Positions 24,001-36,242 of a stretch of DNA of 64,000 nucleotides are shown piece by piece. The stretch lies in assembly GCA_001661515.1 (NCBI GenBank), contig LUVW01000001.1, positions 1,558,871 through 1,622,870 of the forward strand, in the 5' to 3' direction. The stretch's first letter is position 1. Each line of letters begins with the position of its first letter. The position numbers and the translations under genes are program-made. The notes under the pieces are model-generated. The model saw nothing but the letters and a program-made list of their open reading frames with translations, was not told where the DNA came from and ran no database searches. The stretch comes from Capniomyces stellatus (Eukaryota > Kickxellomycota > Harpellomycetes > Harpellales > Legeriomycetaceae).

Positions 24001-24830
24001 ATATTTATCGGATTCTCCACCTGAATCGTTGTATGGTCTGTTATCGATACCAGCTCTCGCTTCTTTGTACTCACCGTCAACCCCGTCTTCCCATTCTTCA
24101 ACTTGTATACATTTCCCGAGCTCTCTCTGCTTAAAACCCGCTCAATCAATATCATTTCCCCATATTCCTGTGGCTTGTAAGCATCTGTTCCCTCATTATA
24201 CATCCACAATCTGATTATCGCCTTTGGACAGTTTTCTTTAATGAATCCTTGCATATTCCCACTGCGGTTTGTTGTACTAGCTTTGCCTCCAAGTGCTATA
24301 GTTATACCCGTCAATATCGCACTCTTCCCACTCCCATTTTCTCCACAGATAAAATTCAACCGACTTCCAAACTCAACTTCCAAATGCGAATGGCACATAA
24401 AATCAACCAACTCTACTTTTTTAATAACACCCAGCCTCGATTCATTCTATTGTCACATTATTCAATCAATCAGTCAACCATTTATTAAAAGCCTGTTCTG
24501 AATTTCACCAACTACAAACAAACATTATTTGGCAGCAAACCTCTGTACATCAATACACACATTTCAATTTGCCTCAAACTTACCACTTCATCGCCCTCCG
24601 CATCACTGAATTCCTCAGCCTCATTGTCTTTTTTCTGGATTTTCATCTATTTGCAATTCATTTACATCTTTTATAAACTTCCAATAAAAACAGCAACAAC
24701 CTCTTGTCTAGTATGCCTTAAATGTCTATTTTAGTCAAAAAGCATTTGTGTTCAAACTTACTCTGCTTAAATCATAATCTTCAGGCAAATCTCCCTCGGC
24801 TTCTTCGCGCTCTCTTTTACTTCGCACCAT
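21094..24830 (-). CDS. SMC6: SMC6, SMC5/6 complex ATPase (4 exons)
   Basis: SMC6 pairs with SMC5 in the complex that resolves recombination intermediates and protects replication forks in the nucleus. Exons are 24830-24762, 24646-24584, 24446-23619 and 23544-21094, all phase 0, giving 1136 residues, typical for the family. The N-terminal head carries VELVDFMCHSHLEVEFG and Walker A GENGSGKS (residues 79-86), followed by ILTGITIALGGKAS. Long coiled coils flank a hinge near the middle. The C-terminal head has the ABC signature LSGGEKSFTTI (from residue 1051) and Walker B with the SMC6-type RALDEFDVFMD. Two short exons (69 and 63 nt) encode the acidic N-terminal tail. A Ser/Thr/Asn-rich insert with a Thr run (about residues 1000-1035) precedes the signature motif. 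Confidence 0.95.
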
Positions 24831-26572
24831 TTTGCAGTTTTTTTGTCTGTTTTTATCGCCAATTTGAAAGATTTTAAACCACTAGTAATCTACTCAAAAC
24901 GTTTATAACCTGTGCATTTATTGTTGTCTTATTTGCGTTGTCTCTTGGTACCAAGTGTATAATATATTTATGCAAAACAGTATACCATCGCAGGTTGGAT
25001 TTAGTATTTGATAGTTGATATCTGATACTTGATGTTTATTATTTACTATTTCGATTATTTATTTATTTTTACCACAAAACATACTTTTAAACTAAAGTTA
25101 TTCCCTTTTATTTTAACACTGTTTATTTTTTTGATTTGTATTTTATTTTTTTTTGTTCTTGCTGCTTTTTGACTAATCTTGCCTCAGTCATTTCCTAAAC
25201 GCTCTTAATCGAACTAGTACATTTTACAGATCACTCTTCAGACTTTAGTTTCCCTTTGTTGATTTGGATTACAAAAAATGGCAAACCACCTTCCTTTTTT
25301 ACTCTTTCAACTCGGACCAATCTAAACACTTTATTCTCCAACCACGCCCACTTTGCTTCGTTATAACTTTTGTTTTCTAACACGCATAGGATTAAGTGAT
25401 TGATTGGTAGTACTTACTGACTAGTTAATTATTAATCATTATTTGAACGTGTAACAGCTATAACTCTTGTTTTACCCCTCCCACCTCTCTCCAACTGAAC
25501 ATCAAGATATCCGCTATTTTACTTTTTCTTTAAACAACAATTGCTAGGTGTAAAAAAACAAAAAAAAATAGACCAACTGTTAATAATAATAAAAAATATA
25601 AACCAACTCGGTGTTGTCACCAGGAACAAGACAAATATACTTAATCATAACCTTCCGGTTAATCAATAGTCATGGCTGAGTAATAACCAAGCCGAAAGGT
25701 CGATCGTATTGTTTCCCAATACGCCTGTAAAGCATTGCAAATCATATTGATAATCATTTGAAACTTTAGCCAAGCTTCCCGAGATACTTCGTTTTTATTA
25801 TTAACATTATTGAAATAGTTGCATTGTTTTTCGTGTTAAAATATTTTGTTTCTGTAGAAAGTAAAAGCGACTTTGGCAAAACTCGGGTTTACTATCAACG
25901 TGTAAAATCAATAGTGCAATAACTAAAAAGAGGCATCTTATTAAGAAGGTTATGGTATTAACTGGCCAAATCTAAAGTAAAGATAACGAACTTTAGCGAG
26001 GTTATCTGATTATACTTGCTTCTAATCCAAGCGGCCCAAAATCAAAGCTTGGTTTGCTTGGTTTTTGGACAGACCGTTTAATGACAAACAGCTGAGGCAA
26101 ACCACAATATGTCGCGTTAAATTGCTACCTGGGTTAGTGGTGTAGGCGGGATAGATAACACACATCGCTTACAAGCCCTTGGCTTAGTTGTATCTAGAGG
26201 CTTTAAGCATGGCTAAGCCAAAGAACCAAAAAGGTGAAATATATACAAATGCTGAGGCTAAGCCGCAAGACATCACTAGAAATTATAGAGATTTTATTTT
26301 GGATGAATCAAAAGTATGCAGTCATAGATCAATATAAAAGCACCTTTCCAAAAGTATAGTCATTTATCAAAAATGAATATAGTATACATAAAAAACATAA
26401 AGGGGTAACAATATAGTTAAGATAAAACAACTTTGGATCAACCAAAATTGCTAAATTTATATGCAGATGAAAACATAACCCATCTTAAAAAAAAAAGGAA
26501 TGGAAAGCGAGATAAAAACGTATCCTAAAATCATATCTATAAACATATCACAGATATGCATTATAAATTAAA
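24831..26572. other. Intergenic
   Basis: Upstream of SMC6 and downstream of the CAP-domain gene. AT-rich with stop codons in all frames; I see no exon-like conservation, tRNA or clear repeat. Confidence 0.5.
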
Positions 26573-27427
26573 TTAAACGCTGAAAGTTTGGGTGTAGAAC
26601 TTTCCGCTTCTAGCAATACCAATCTTGGTATAGTCGGATGAAATCATGTTAGCCAAATGGCCTGCAGATCCAACCCATGAGTCAAACACGTCTTGCGCGG
26701 AACCTGAGTTGGCAGCAACGTTTTCACCACAGCCGCTGCATGAAGCTCCTGCTGCAGCAAATCTACCGATGAGGCCATCGTAATTGTTGTTTTCGTGAGT
26801 CATTGTACCGGTCGAATCTTGATATCTAGATTGGATCATAGCAGCGCCGTTAAGTGCTTCGTCCATGGCATATGATGCAAGTCCTTTGCTAGCACGTAGT
26901 TGGTTGACCATTGAGAATATAGCTTGAACGACATCATCACCAGCTGATACTTCCGGAGCTGGAGCTGGAGCTGATTGTTCTTGTGGAGCTGGGGTTTCTG
27001 GGGCTGGTGCCTCTGGGGCTTGCTCTTGTGGAGCTGGTGCCTCTTGAACTAGTGCCACTTGGACTGGTGCCTCTGGAGCTGGTGCTGGGGCTTGAGCTTG
27101 GATTACAACAACCGATGGTGTTGGTACTGGAGCTGGGGCTGGTGCTGGGGCTTGAGCATGGATTACAACAACTGATGGTGCTGAGCTGGCAACTGTTGGT
27201 GTTGGCACTGGAGCAAATGCTCTATCGCGGTTTGGTTGTAATTGGGCGGTAGGTCTTAGAGGAATCTGTTGAAGAGGTTGGAAGACTCTGGTCACTACAA
27301 CAACTCGTGGACCTTGTTGCTGGACAACTTGCACGGGTGGTCTGACTACTGTAACGACTGCAGCGAACGATGTCGAGAGGACGCTTGCGAAGAGAAGGGA
27401 ACACAAACTGATGTTGAAGGACTTCAT
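26573..27427 (-). CDS. Secreted CAP/SCP-domain protein with Pro/Ala-rich repeats
   Basis: CAP-superfamily proteins (PR-1, SCP/TAPS, fungal Pry) are secreted and often bind sterols or lipids. This single-exon gene encodes 284 residues: a signal peptide (about 1-22, MKSFNISLCSLLFASVLSTSFA), a Val/Gln-rich segment, a Pro/Ala repeat region (about 45-160) and the CAP domain (about 165-284). Within the Pro/Ala region the block SVVVI(H/Q)AQAPAPAP occurs twice. The CAP domain has the expected His (TMTHENN), Glu (GENVA) and SWVGSAGHLANM motifs, followed by YTKIGIARSG. Its compact form, starting VNQLRASKGLASYAMDEAL, looks closer to the bacterial YkwD type than to yeast Pry1. The coding region is less AT-rich than its surroundings, as expected for a highly expressed gene. 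Confidence 0.92.
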   Translation of the reverse strand: MKSFNISLCSLLFASVLSTSFAAVVTVVRPPVQVVQQQGPRVVVVTRVFQPLQQIPLRPTAQLQPNRDRAFAPVPTPTVASSAPSVVVIHAQAPAPAPAPVPTPSVVVIQAQAPAPAPEAPVQVALVQEAPAPQEQAPEAPAPETPAPQEQSAPAPAPEVSAGDDVVQAIFSMVNQLRASKGLASYAMDEALNGAAMIQSRYQDSTGTMTHENNNYDGLIGRFAAAGASCSGCGENVAANSGSAQDVFDSWVGSAGHLANMISSDYTKIGIARSGKFYTQTFSV

Positions 27428-29105
27428 TATGAATTTTTTTTATATGCTTTATTCGGAAAAGAGGTACAAGTTTTTTTTTTATAAGCTAGAAGGTGAAATA
27501 TAAAGCTTTAGGACTTTTTTTTTTAACGTAGGAGATTGTTTTTTTAGCAAAAGAATTCTAGTGTTAGTCCAACTACCACTATATATATAATTCGCCCACT
27601 TATTTAAGCATTTTCAAATCTTTTTCAAACTAATTTTACACTGGTGCTTATCTTAATAAACAAGTTTTTTTTTACCTTTATCCTCAATGTCAATTTCCCA
27701 ATGTGGAAAAATTGCCATAAGTTATGAGTTTCGTCTATTACTTGGTTAATTAATCGTCATTCCTACTCTCGCTTTTTTTTACATTTCTTTCTGTAGAACA
27801 GTTTTTTCATCGAGTAGCTGGATTACTGATTTCCTTCAACTCCAGCCCAACATTACCGCTATCTTTTGTTTTTAACACTTTATTGCTTTATCATTGTAAA
27901 AACATTTCTATCTTTGTTTATGTTTATTAAAATCAGCAAACTTAATAGCCCTCTTTTTTTGTTGTTGTAAGCTAAACTAGATTTGATTTGAACTTTGCCT
28001 CAGTTTGCAACTTTTTATTCATAACATCGTATTATTTTATCATTTATCACATTATGGGCGAGCTCTAATTCGGTACTTTAATTGTCGCCAAAATACAAAT
28101 TTGCCAACATTCACCTGTAATCTAATTATTGCGAAATTGATAAATCCGTTGCTTTTTAAAAAATCTGGTCGATTTGGCTTTTTTAACTTTTTACTCATTG
28201 GTTTATTACAAATCGACAACTATAATTTTAGCTGACTTTCATGATGTTTTGGCTAAGCTGTTTTGATTTAAATTATATGTGATTTGTGAATAACAATATG
28301 ATTTGTGCTAATTATTGCTGAGCTTGATGTTTTCGTTTTATTCTTTAGGTCTTTCTAATGTTTACTTTATTTTCTAACAGAACTGACACTACTATTTATT
28401 CAATCAATCTGGAAAATAAACGAATGGTTATTAGAAAAATCTGTCAAATTGTTTGAATTTTTTTTATTAAATCTTTTATATTCTCCTTACCTTTGCTAAC
28501 AGTGAACGCCTAAATGGGTCTGAAGCTGTTTTGGCTTACATAATGCCTTTGATTTGAAATTTATAAGACTATTTACAAACTGGAAGTGATTTTAATTATT
28601 TTGTCCAAACATCTAAATGGTTTTTTTTTGACAGCCAATTCCGTGTTAAAAAAACTCCAAAAGTCAACATTTCAAACAAGCTGCCATATTTAAAAATGAG
28701 TCGGAAAGTAAATGAGTCGGAAAATAAATAAGTCGTGTAATTTCGGTAAAAATGTTGGCTGAAAAACATGAAAATAACTATTAATAAAAAATATATATAC
28801 ATTTGAAAATGATGAAAATAAAAACTAGTAATTCAATAAATAAAAATCAAAAATGAAAATACTAGTTAACCAAGTACAGCCCCTTCCTCTGTAACAAAAC
28901 TCTACTTGGTTTTTTTAAGGAGTCGAGTACGCTCTTTATTGGGCGTAAAGCAGTCAAAAATGGATCTTGATTTATTAATACCCGCCAAATTGTTTCTTTA
29001 AATCTTGAAATAAATCTATTCGATACAAAAGTGGTTTTGTGTCATCTAGAGTGTTACAGCGCCAATTTGATCGAGGCTGAGAAACACTAATCACTTTGCC
29101 CTATC
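27428..29105. other. Intergenic, start of gene-poor region
   Basis: T-rich on + next to the CAP gene, then mixed AT-rich sequence. Frames at 28005-28235 (+) and 28596-28802 (-) are hydrophobic low-complexity readings without support. Confidence 0.45.
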
Positions 29106-29384
29106 TTAAACTAGCTCGATGCCAGATAAAACTAGACTTTTGACTGAGATGTTGGGAATGCCAACACTCGTCTTTATGCTTGCTCCCAGCACCGCTTCCT
29201 GCAGTTCATTTATCTGAGAAAGACCAGCTATCTCTATAGCCCGGTATAAGCTCTACATATAAACCCGCTATAAGACCTACATTTTTGTTTAAGCTCATAT
29301 ACATCTTTACACCACAATGACGATTAAAAATAAAAACAACCGATTTGTTACTGTGATAGCAAAAGTAGGCTGTTTGGCGTACAT
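29106..29384 (-). CDS. Candidate small protein, 59 residues (2 exons)
   Basis: Exon 1 is 29384-29352 (ATG, MYAKQPTFAIT) with donor GTAACA. Exon 2 is 29252-29106, after acceptor ATGTAG, phase 0. Exon 2 encodes 48 residues that look strongly protein-like (SLYRAIEIAGLSQINELQEA, then VLGASIKTSVGIPNISVKSL) and ends in a TAA. The intron would be 98 nt, matching others here. The start is less certain than exon 2, and further upstream exons are possible. I do not recognise a family; a predicted helix followed by a beta-rich end is all that can be said. Composition and phase are the only evidence. Confidence 0.4.
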
Positions 29385-32300
29385 GATTCGAGAAATTCGT
29401 GTTCACCGATTATTGGATTTACAGATGCCATAAAATTAGTCAACACGTGTATAACCACGATCAACACCTAGCTGAATAAAGCCACCTCCACTCTAAACGC
29501 CTTACGCAACTTACAGTTACGTACTAGTGTATTAATAAGAAGCTATCATTGCAAATCAAAATGGCGTGTATTACTAGGTAATATGCTCTATTTATAGTTT
29601 ATAGTCTATTAATAAATTCAGTGTCTGACTTACCAACCCATATTAGCTCTCGTCGTTTATTAGACAGGCCATAGCCGTTTGTTATGAATACTTCTCAGGC
29701 TTACTAAAGTCCGCTGTTTACTTTATAATGGTCTCCTATATCTTTTCTGTTCAATCTGAATGCGGCTCAGTTACAAATGGTTTTTACAAATTATTTTTAT
29801 AGCTCACCTTACAAATCAATTCAAACCAAGCCAATCTTACTATTGGATCAAAAAATAATAATAATCGATTCGGAAATAATTGAATTACTGCCTCTTTAAG
29901 ACCCAACACCTAATCCACTGATTTATCATCCAATGTCTTCGACTCCATTGGCATACCTTGACCAGTAACAATGCTAGTGAAAAGCTAATTGCTAGTCTCA
30001 AAAGTATTAATTTATAAATAATACCCTGAAAGTGAGCACAAGAAAGTCAATACTCTTTTGATTGTAAGAGGATGCTAAACAGTTGTTGCGTTTAGACGGC
30101 CAGTTTTAGCAACTCTGAATTGATCACTCGTTAGATAATGCAGCATGTTGCAGCAGTACTCCAAAGCTAATGATTAGTGATGTTAAAGTGGTGGTGTATA
30201 GCCGCTTTATTTGTGACCAAAACACAGTTAATTATCAGCTTATATTCAAGAGATTAGTAATAATAATGGTAATTGCAATGGTAATAGTAGTAATAATGGT
30301 AATGGTAGTAGTCCAGTAGACATTCTGCCTATTTTTCAAGCAGAGAATTCGGTGTTTTTCTTTACATTTTGAGACATTTTGGATTTGAGAATACCAAACG
30401 TCATTAATAGTAAAACCACCAACTCACAATGTCACCAATATGGTAATGCTACTAATGCTACTGGTAATAATATATTGCATTTGGAATAAGCTATCCTTAA
30501 ATTAAATTAATTCTGGTTCACATAGTACAGACTTCAAGGTAGCTTTGGCTAATCATATCTCAGTTTGAAAATACTTTTGCAAATTAAAATAAACCCCAGC
30601 CGGCTCTTTTATTTTATTTCTACCATTGATGTTAGGAAAGGATATAGATCCTTTATCTTTTGATCAATTAAACGTAAATTTCTTGTACAACATTTACATG
30701 TATAAAATGCAAAAGTGCTTTAGTGATAATAAGAAACATCAAGCCATAAACATGCTCAAGAAAGAAAGCATCCTTGTATAATTCGTAGATGTTACAGACC
30801 TTTCTTAAACATGAAAGATTCCATCAAACTTCTAAAATTAGGTGAAATGCTAATTGCTAATCAACACCCAATACTATGTCATCAATGCTTGCTATTTTTA
30901 GACTTGGTGAATATTGTGATTACACTGCTCAGATTGTTCTTTCTATTAATCCAAAATTCAAACCTGTCAAAGTGTTTTTTTTAAAAAAAAAACCCCCCGA
31001 TAAAGCATGTCATTCCTCTAGATTCACCAAGTTTGATGGCTGCAGACTCCCTAGGCTTCAGCAACTCCAATTAAAGCTTGGGATCTGCTAAAGGTGCTGG
31101 TCTATAAACTCCAGGCTTCGATGATTGCCTACTAAACCACTTGTATGTTTGGTATATACAACTTTCGACATCCGCGAGTCTGACTTTTCAGACACGTATC
31201 GAGTCTCATCATCGGTGTTTGTATATTTAAACATACCAGGATTTGAGTAATTATAATCTGACCCTAGTTTTGCAGATTAAATAAAGACAGCTAAATACAT
31301 GTATGCCGTTGGCTCAAATTTGAAATCCATACATTTCTTGACTTTGTTTTTAAAATTTACCTTTAAATGACAAAGATAACCCTCTAGGGTTTATAGATTT
31401 GGGTTAAATCAAAGCGAATCCTATTATTCTGGCTCACTCATATGATAATCAAAATATTCAAAATCAATGTTTCTGATTAGGGTTGTCAGTTCCCAAAGTA
31501 TTAAACTTTTGTCACCGCCAACTCTCAATAATAACCGCAACTTCTTTTCTTTTCTATACTGTAAATATAGCTCCGCTTTTAACCGCTCTCAAGTAAATCG
31601 GTGCCATTGTCCTTGGACGGATCAATGAATCAGGCGCAAATCTTTGTAAATTCCACCGTATTCTAAAATATTTCTAAGCTCAAAGTTCCACTTTACACCA
31701 AGTTTGCGCTGGTTCTTTTGTTACATCGGCTTTATTTTCCGCATTGCCTTTAACCAAAGTCTTAGGAAATACCGTTCATTTAATTGGCGCGTATTTGACC
31801 TTAAACAACTTTTACTATTGCTGCATTTTGAAAAAAGAAGCTTTTTTTATTATTGAAATGAAACTATTTTATTATTAGTTTGGTTTTTTGTTGTTATTGA
31901 AGTTATTGTTAGCTTGGTTCTTGTTCTTTTCATTATTGTTATCCTGGCTCTTGTTTTATTATTATCCAAATATAAAAACTATCGTAAATACTGAAAAATC
32001 GCTTGAGGGGAATCTAGTTTAGCGAGTATTACACCAAAATCTAAAACAATCTGAATTCGCAAGCACACTGAGTAATTCGTTTGAACACAACACAGTTATA
32101 GTCGGAGAAAGTAGTTGAGCAGGGTTTGTCATGACTCAATTTTCGTGTACAAACTAGGCAAAATTATGTAAGCAATAATTTAACTCCAATCGACATGTAT
32201 TTGAAGTTTTCTTTAAGAGTTTTCAAATATAAGGAGGAATAATTATTGCTTCTGGAGAGAAATTAATGGTAGTTAAAAAAACAAAAACTATGCTTAGTTG

Positions 32301-33616
32301 GAAAATAGGCAAATTTGGGTATTAACGTTAAACTATAGCAGGAGCCCAAATCTCCACTTTTGCAGCATCACTACTAGTAGATGAAGACCCACATTATATT
32401 GCAATGTACATCTCTAGAATTCCTACTGTAAGAGAAGATTTTTTTTTTCGATGTCAGCAAATGACCAATTAAAACCAACCCAATACTTACGAAGCTTTCT
32501 AGATTAAAATGTCCATAAAAAAACCCCCGTACAGCACTATGCAAGACTTTGGTTAGAATGAAAGATAGACTGTGAGGCTATGGGTTGAATAATATCACCT
32601 GTGGTAGCCAATGTTATATAAGGGCGAACGGGCCTATAAACATTAACTCACAACAGCTGGGCATGTTAAAGCTTTCACTTTGTACCTGCCGCTTAAAAAA
32701 TCAACTGCAGTGCATGAATTTAGAGTTTAGCACTGAAGCTTGCCAATTGTTTGGTTTGATGGCATCTATATTACTCGTTTTATCTGATTTAACTATGTTT
32801 TTTCGAGTCAAGCTTTTTTTTTCAATAACATGTTTTTAAATCCATTCCATAAGAATTATGAACTTGTTGCAATAAAAAAGTCAAGTTCAAAGGAGTTTTG
32901 AAGCCAAAGTCCTTAAATTATTTCCCTCTCATATTATATGCATCATTTAGTCTTACTCTACTAAAACAAATGCAGGTAAAGTAAAAGCAAGGCAAACAAA
33001 AGGTAATATCAAAACAAAACAAAAAGAGTAAAAGAGTAAAAGAGCAAAAAAATGGTTGGGACAAAAGAAATGTAAATAAATAAAATGGGAAATATAACTT
33101 GCTGCCCCAATATATCTTAAAACTGGAGCCCAAACGCCCAACCAACAAGATGGCAGATCGTTACTTAAAATCAATGTTGATGGTAATACCATTTTAGTGA
33201 TTAAAGCAAAAAGCTTACCAATTCAGGTCAATTAAGTTTACAAAACTGATGAAAGGTCTTGGGGGTTTTAAACCAAGCATAGTTTAATGTAGCGTTGTAA
33301 CCTTATATGCTTCAAACTATACGTGCACACATGTTTTAGAATAAACATATTACGCTTTTCAACTAAACAAATCCTTGAAGATTAACTTGTGACCAAAATC
33401 TGCATCTAAAGAGTAAATAATATACCTTTGCTGTTTCTCAAACTAAAATTAAGAAATATCTAACACTTTTTTTACCAAAAAAATATTCAAAAAAAAAGTT
33501 GAAACTTTCCAAAAATAGAACAAAACAATAACAGCAATAATAAAGCGCCCTGATTAAAGTTTAAAAGCTAAATTCAACTGTAGAAAGGTATCACCAAGGT
33601 AACCAGTATAGAGGAA
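29385..33616. other. Gene-poor region, 4.2 kb
   Basis: AT-rich DNA with microsatellite-like 'aatggtaatgg' tracts at about 30255-30310. Open frames such as 30876-31091 (+) and 32585-32839 (+) have no recognisable motif, start context or splice partners. No tRNA or transposon ends are evident. Since other genes here are built from very short exons, unseen genes are possible. Confidence 0.4.
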
Positions 33617-35742
33617 ATGACATCGCCGAAAAGAGACACAGAAACAACCAAACAAAATGAAGATAGCGGGGTAGAAAGGAACGAAAATAATCCCAAGGCT
33701 CAACAGAATGGGGCTGAAGAAGAATTCGAGGTTTTTGCCGGTGCTGGATACAACAAAGATTTTGGCTCAACAAAAAGTTCCTTAATGGAATTTATAAAGA
33801 CAATGTTAACTTTTAAAGGTGACATGGTTTCATTAACATGTCCCTCCTTCCTCCTTAGCGGAGTGTCATTGCTTGAACTTGGGTAGGTTTACCGCGCCTT
33901 ACTTTACAGCACTTTATAGTTATAATCACTCATCGTTATGATCACCTGCCATCCCTTTTTACGCTTGATGTATTTCTGTTTTGAATCCGCAACTACACTT
34001 GGTTTTCTGGATTCTAGAGTCTAATGGATTAAAATTCTTAAAATTAATGCCAAAACCTTCAAGAGAATTAAAGCCAGCTATAGCAAACATAGTAAGGGTA
34101 GCTACTGAATTTTGGATACGTTTTATTTGTTTCTGCTTAATAGCTTACATTGGGGCGATTTTGTCAAGCTTTTGCTGGAGGTTAGCAAGGGAAAAACACC
34201 AGAGGGTAGGAAATCTAAACATATACCAGTAACGTGGCCTTGCGGACACTTTTATCTTCGCATATGACGAGTATATAAAACGTATACAAGTATGCAGATA
34301 TATACACAGCCCCATTGCCCTGTTTGAAAACGTGCCTTAATTTAAAGTTTGATTTCTGTCGTTGTATAGAGCGTATGTTATTCACAACACGATGGTACGT
34401 ATCAACGTTCTACTACTCGTTTTTCTTCCGTCCAGGCACAAGCGGGTCTTCTGAAAAGAAGCCCTACAACCCAATTCTAGGAGAGGAGTTTTATTGTAGG
34501 TGGGACGATGACGAGTTTGGAAAGACGGATTTAATTAGCGAACAAGGTATAACACTTCAACAGTCTTTCTTATTTATTTTTTATTTAACACATTTGGACG
34601 CACATCTATTGGTAAATTCACATACAGAAACCGTCAAAAAGTCCGATTTTAAACGTATTTGCCATAGTTTCACACCACCCACCAGTCAGTGCAGTATACA
34701 TCCGTAACGAGAAGCAAAACATCCATTTGAATGGGTTCTGTAAGTAATCAAGCTATCCAACATAATACTTGCTATTGTGGTGGTATATTATATATCCATA
34801 TCCATGACCATGTTTCTGGTTCATATTACTATTCTAACTATTGATATGGCTGTGCGTTTAATAGTTCAACAAAAAATGAAGTTTTCAGGAACTACACTAA
34901 TGGTCGAGCAATTCGGAAAAATGACTCTTTGTCTTAAAGATACGAGCGAACTGTTTACTTTTTCGCTACCCAGCTTAGCGATGGGTGGGCTTCTGACAGG
35001 ATCGCCCCATCTCGAAGTGCATGGGCAGTGCTTATTGAGATCAAGCACAAGCATTTCTTCAGTTCTAAATTTCCACACAAAGCCTTGGCTGTATGGTGAC
35101 TATCATAAGTTCGAAGGCAGAGTTTACAGACATGCCCTAGAAGCAAGTGACGACAGCTCTAATAGTGGAAATGGAAACAGCAACAATAACAGTCATAAGG
35201 ACAAAAGCATACATACGATACCTTCAAAAACATCAAATATCTATGAAATCGGAGGACTTTGGAATTCAAAGTCTACATACGTACACTTTCCTTCGCGCAG
35301 TTTGACGCCGGCAGAATCAACCTCATCTCTATCATCCAAATCATCCAAATCAACCAATCCTGAAAAGGCGTCAAAAGAAAAAGTATTTTTGGATTTAAGC
35401 TCAATGGAAAGATCAGTCGTAAAAATCCACCCACTAGCCAAACAGTCAGAGGTTGAAAGCCAAAAAGTATGGGAAAATGTGACCAATTCGCTTGTTGAAG
35501 GCGATATGAAGTCCGCATCACACTTTAAAAACGACATTGAAGAAAATCAAAGAAAAATCGCGCGTGAAATGAAGGAGTCAGACAGAACATGGACACCAAA
35601 ACTATTCAAGTTTATTCCCCACAGCGACTTTTGCAACCCTGCTTACCGAGAAACTCTCGAACATATACATGCTATTATGAACAAAACTGAAGAAGGATTG
35701 TGGGTGCACAATAGTATGGTCGAGTACTTTACATCAAATTGA
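33617..35742 (+). CDS. KES1: Oxysterol-binding protein homologue, KES1/OSH4 type (5 exons)
   Basis: OSH proteins exchange sterols and phosphoinositides (PI4P) between membranes. Exons are 33617-33882, 34144-34205, 34370-34546, 34668-34739 and 34865-35742, with phases 2, 1, 1 and 1 all agreeing; the product is 484 residues (yeast Kes1 434). The joined protein runs SSLMEFIKTMLTFKGDMVSL, then VSKGKTPE|ERMLFTTRWYVST, EKKPYNPILGEEF and the signature EQVSHHPPVSA, split by the exon 3/4 junction. LNGFFQQKMKFSGTTLMVEQ follows, then the PHLEVHG segment. The lack of PH or ankyrin domains places it with the short Osh4-7 group. A hydrophilic N-terminal extension of about 45 residues and an Asn/Ser/Gly/His-rich insert (coded by about 35155-35210) account for the extra length. 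Confidence 0.93.
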
Positions 35743-36242
35743 TTTGATTTTTACTTTTTTTGGTAATACATGATCAGCCAAACCACATATTTATTCTCAT
35801 GCTTCCATTTGATTTATATTCGTTCTCTTTACTTATCAGGTGGTTCCTTTTCTTAAAAAAAGAAGCCTCTAACTTTCTTGTGACTATATAAAAGTCATAC
35901 CCAACTAGCCCTTTACTTGATATTGTAAAAAGCTCAACATTTATTTAGTACCAGTATATTTTTTTTTAAACAACATTAGTAATAATAATAATAATAATAA
36001 TAATATAAACATGGCTAACACAATCAAAAATGGGGTTGTTCACCTGATTTGTACAACAAAATGACTGTTCATAACAATAGCCACACAAAATAAAAGATCG
36101 AGTACAAATTTAACTACACTGTTTCAATAAAACAAAATAAAAAATAAACATCACTGCGCCCAAATACTAAGCTTTAAGGTGCTACACATCTAGTACAGCT
36201 TAATGTATATAATACAAAAAAGCAGCCTATGTAAGTATGGCC
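35743..36242. other. Intergenic between convergent genes
   Basis: 3' flanks of the OSH gene and the methyltransferase. It contains a (TAA)n microsatellite at 35978-36004. No coding sequence. Confidence 0.6.
35978..36004. repeat. (TAA)n microsatellite
   Basis: About nine uninterrupted TAA units. Confidence 0.9.

Noticed and set aside
21128..24501. Several plus-strand frames opposite SMC6
   Set aside because: Shadows of the SMC6 exons, with Leu/Ser/Pro-rich composition and no motif.
33884..34143. Frame 33981-34232 within the KES1 gene
   Set aside because: It lies mainly in intron 1; only the last part overlaps exon 2, in another frame.
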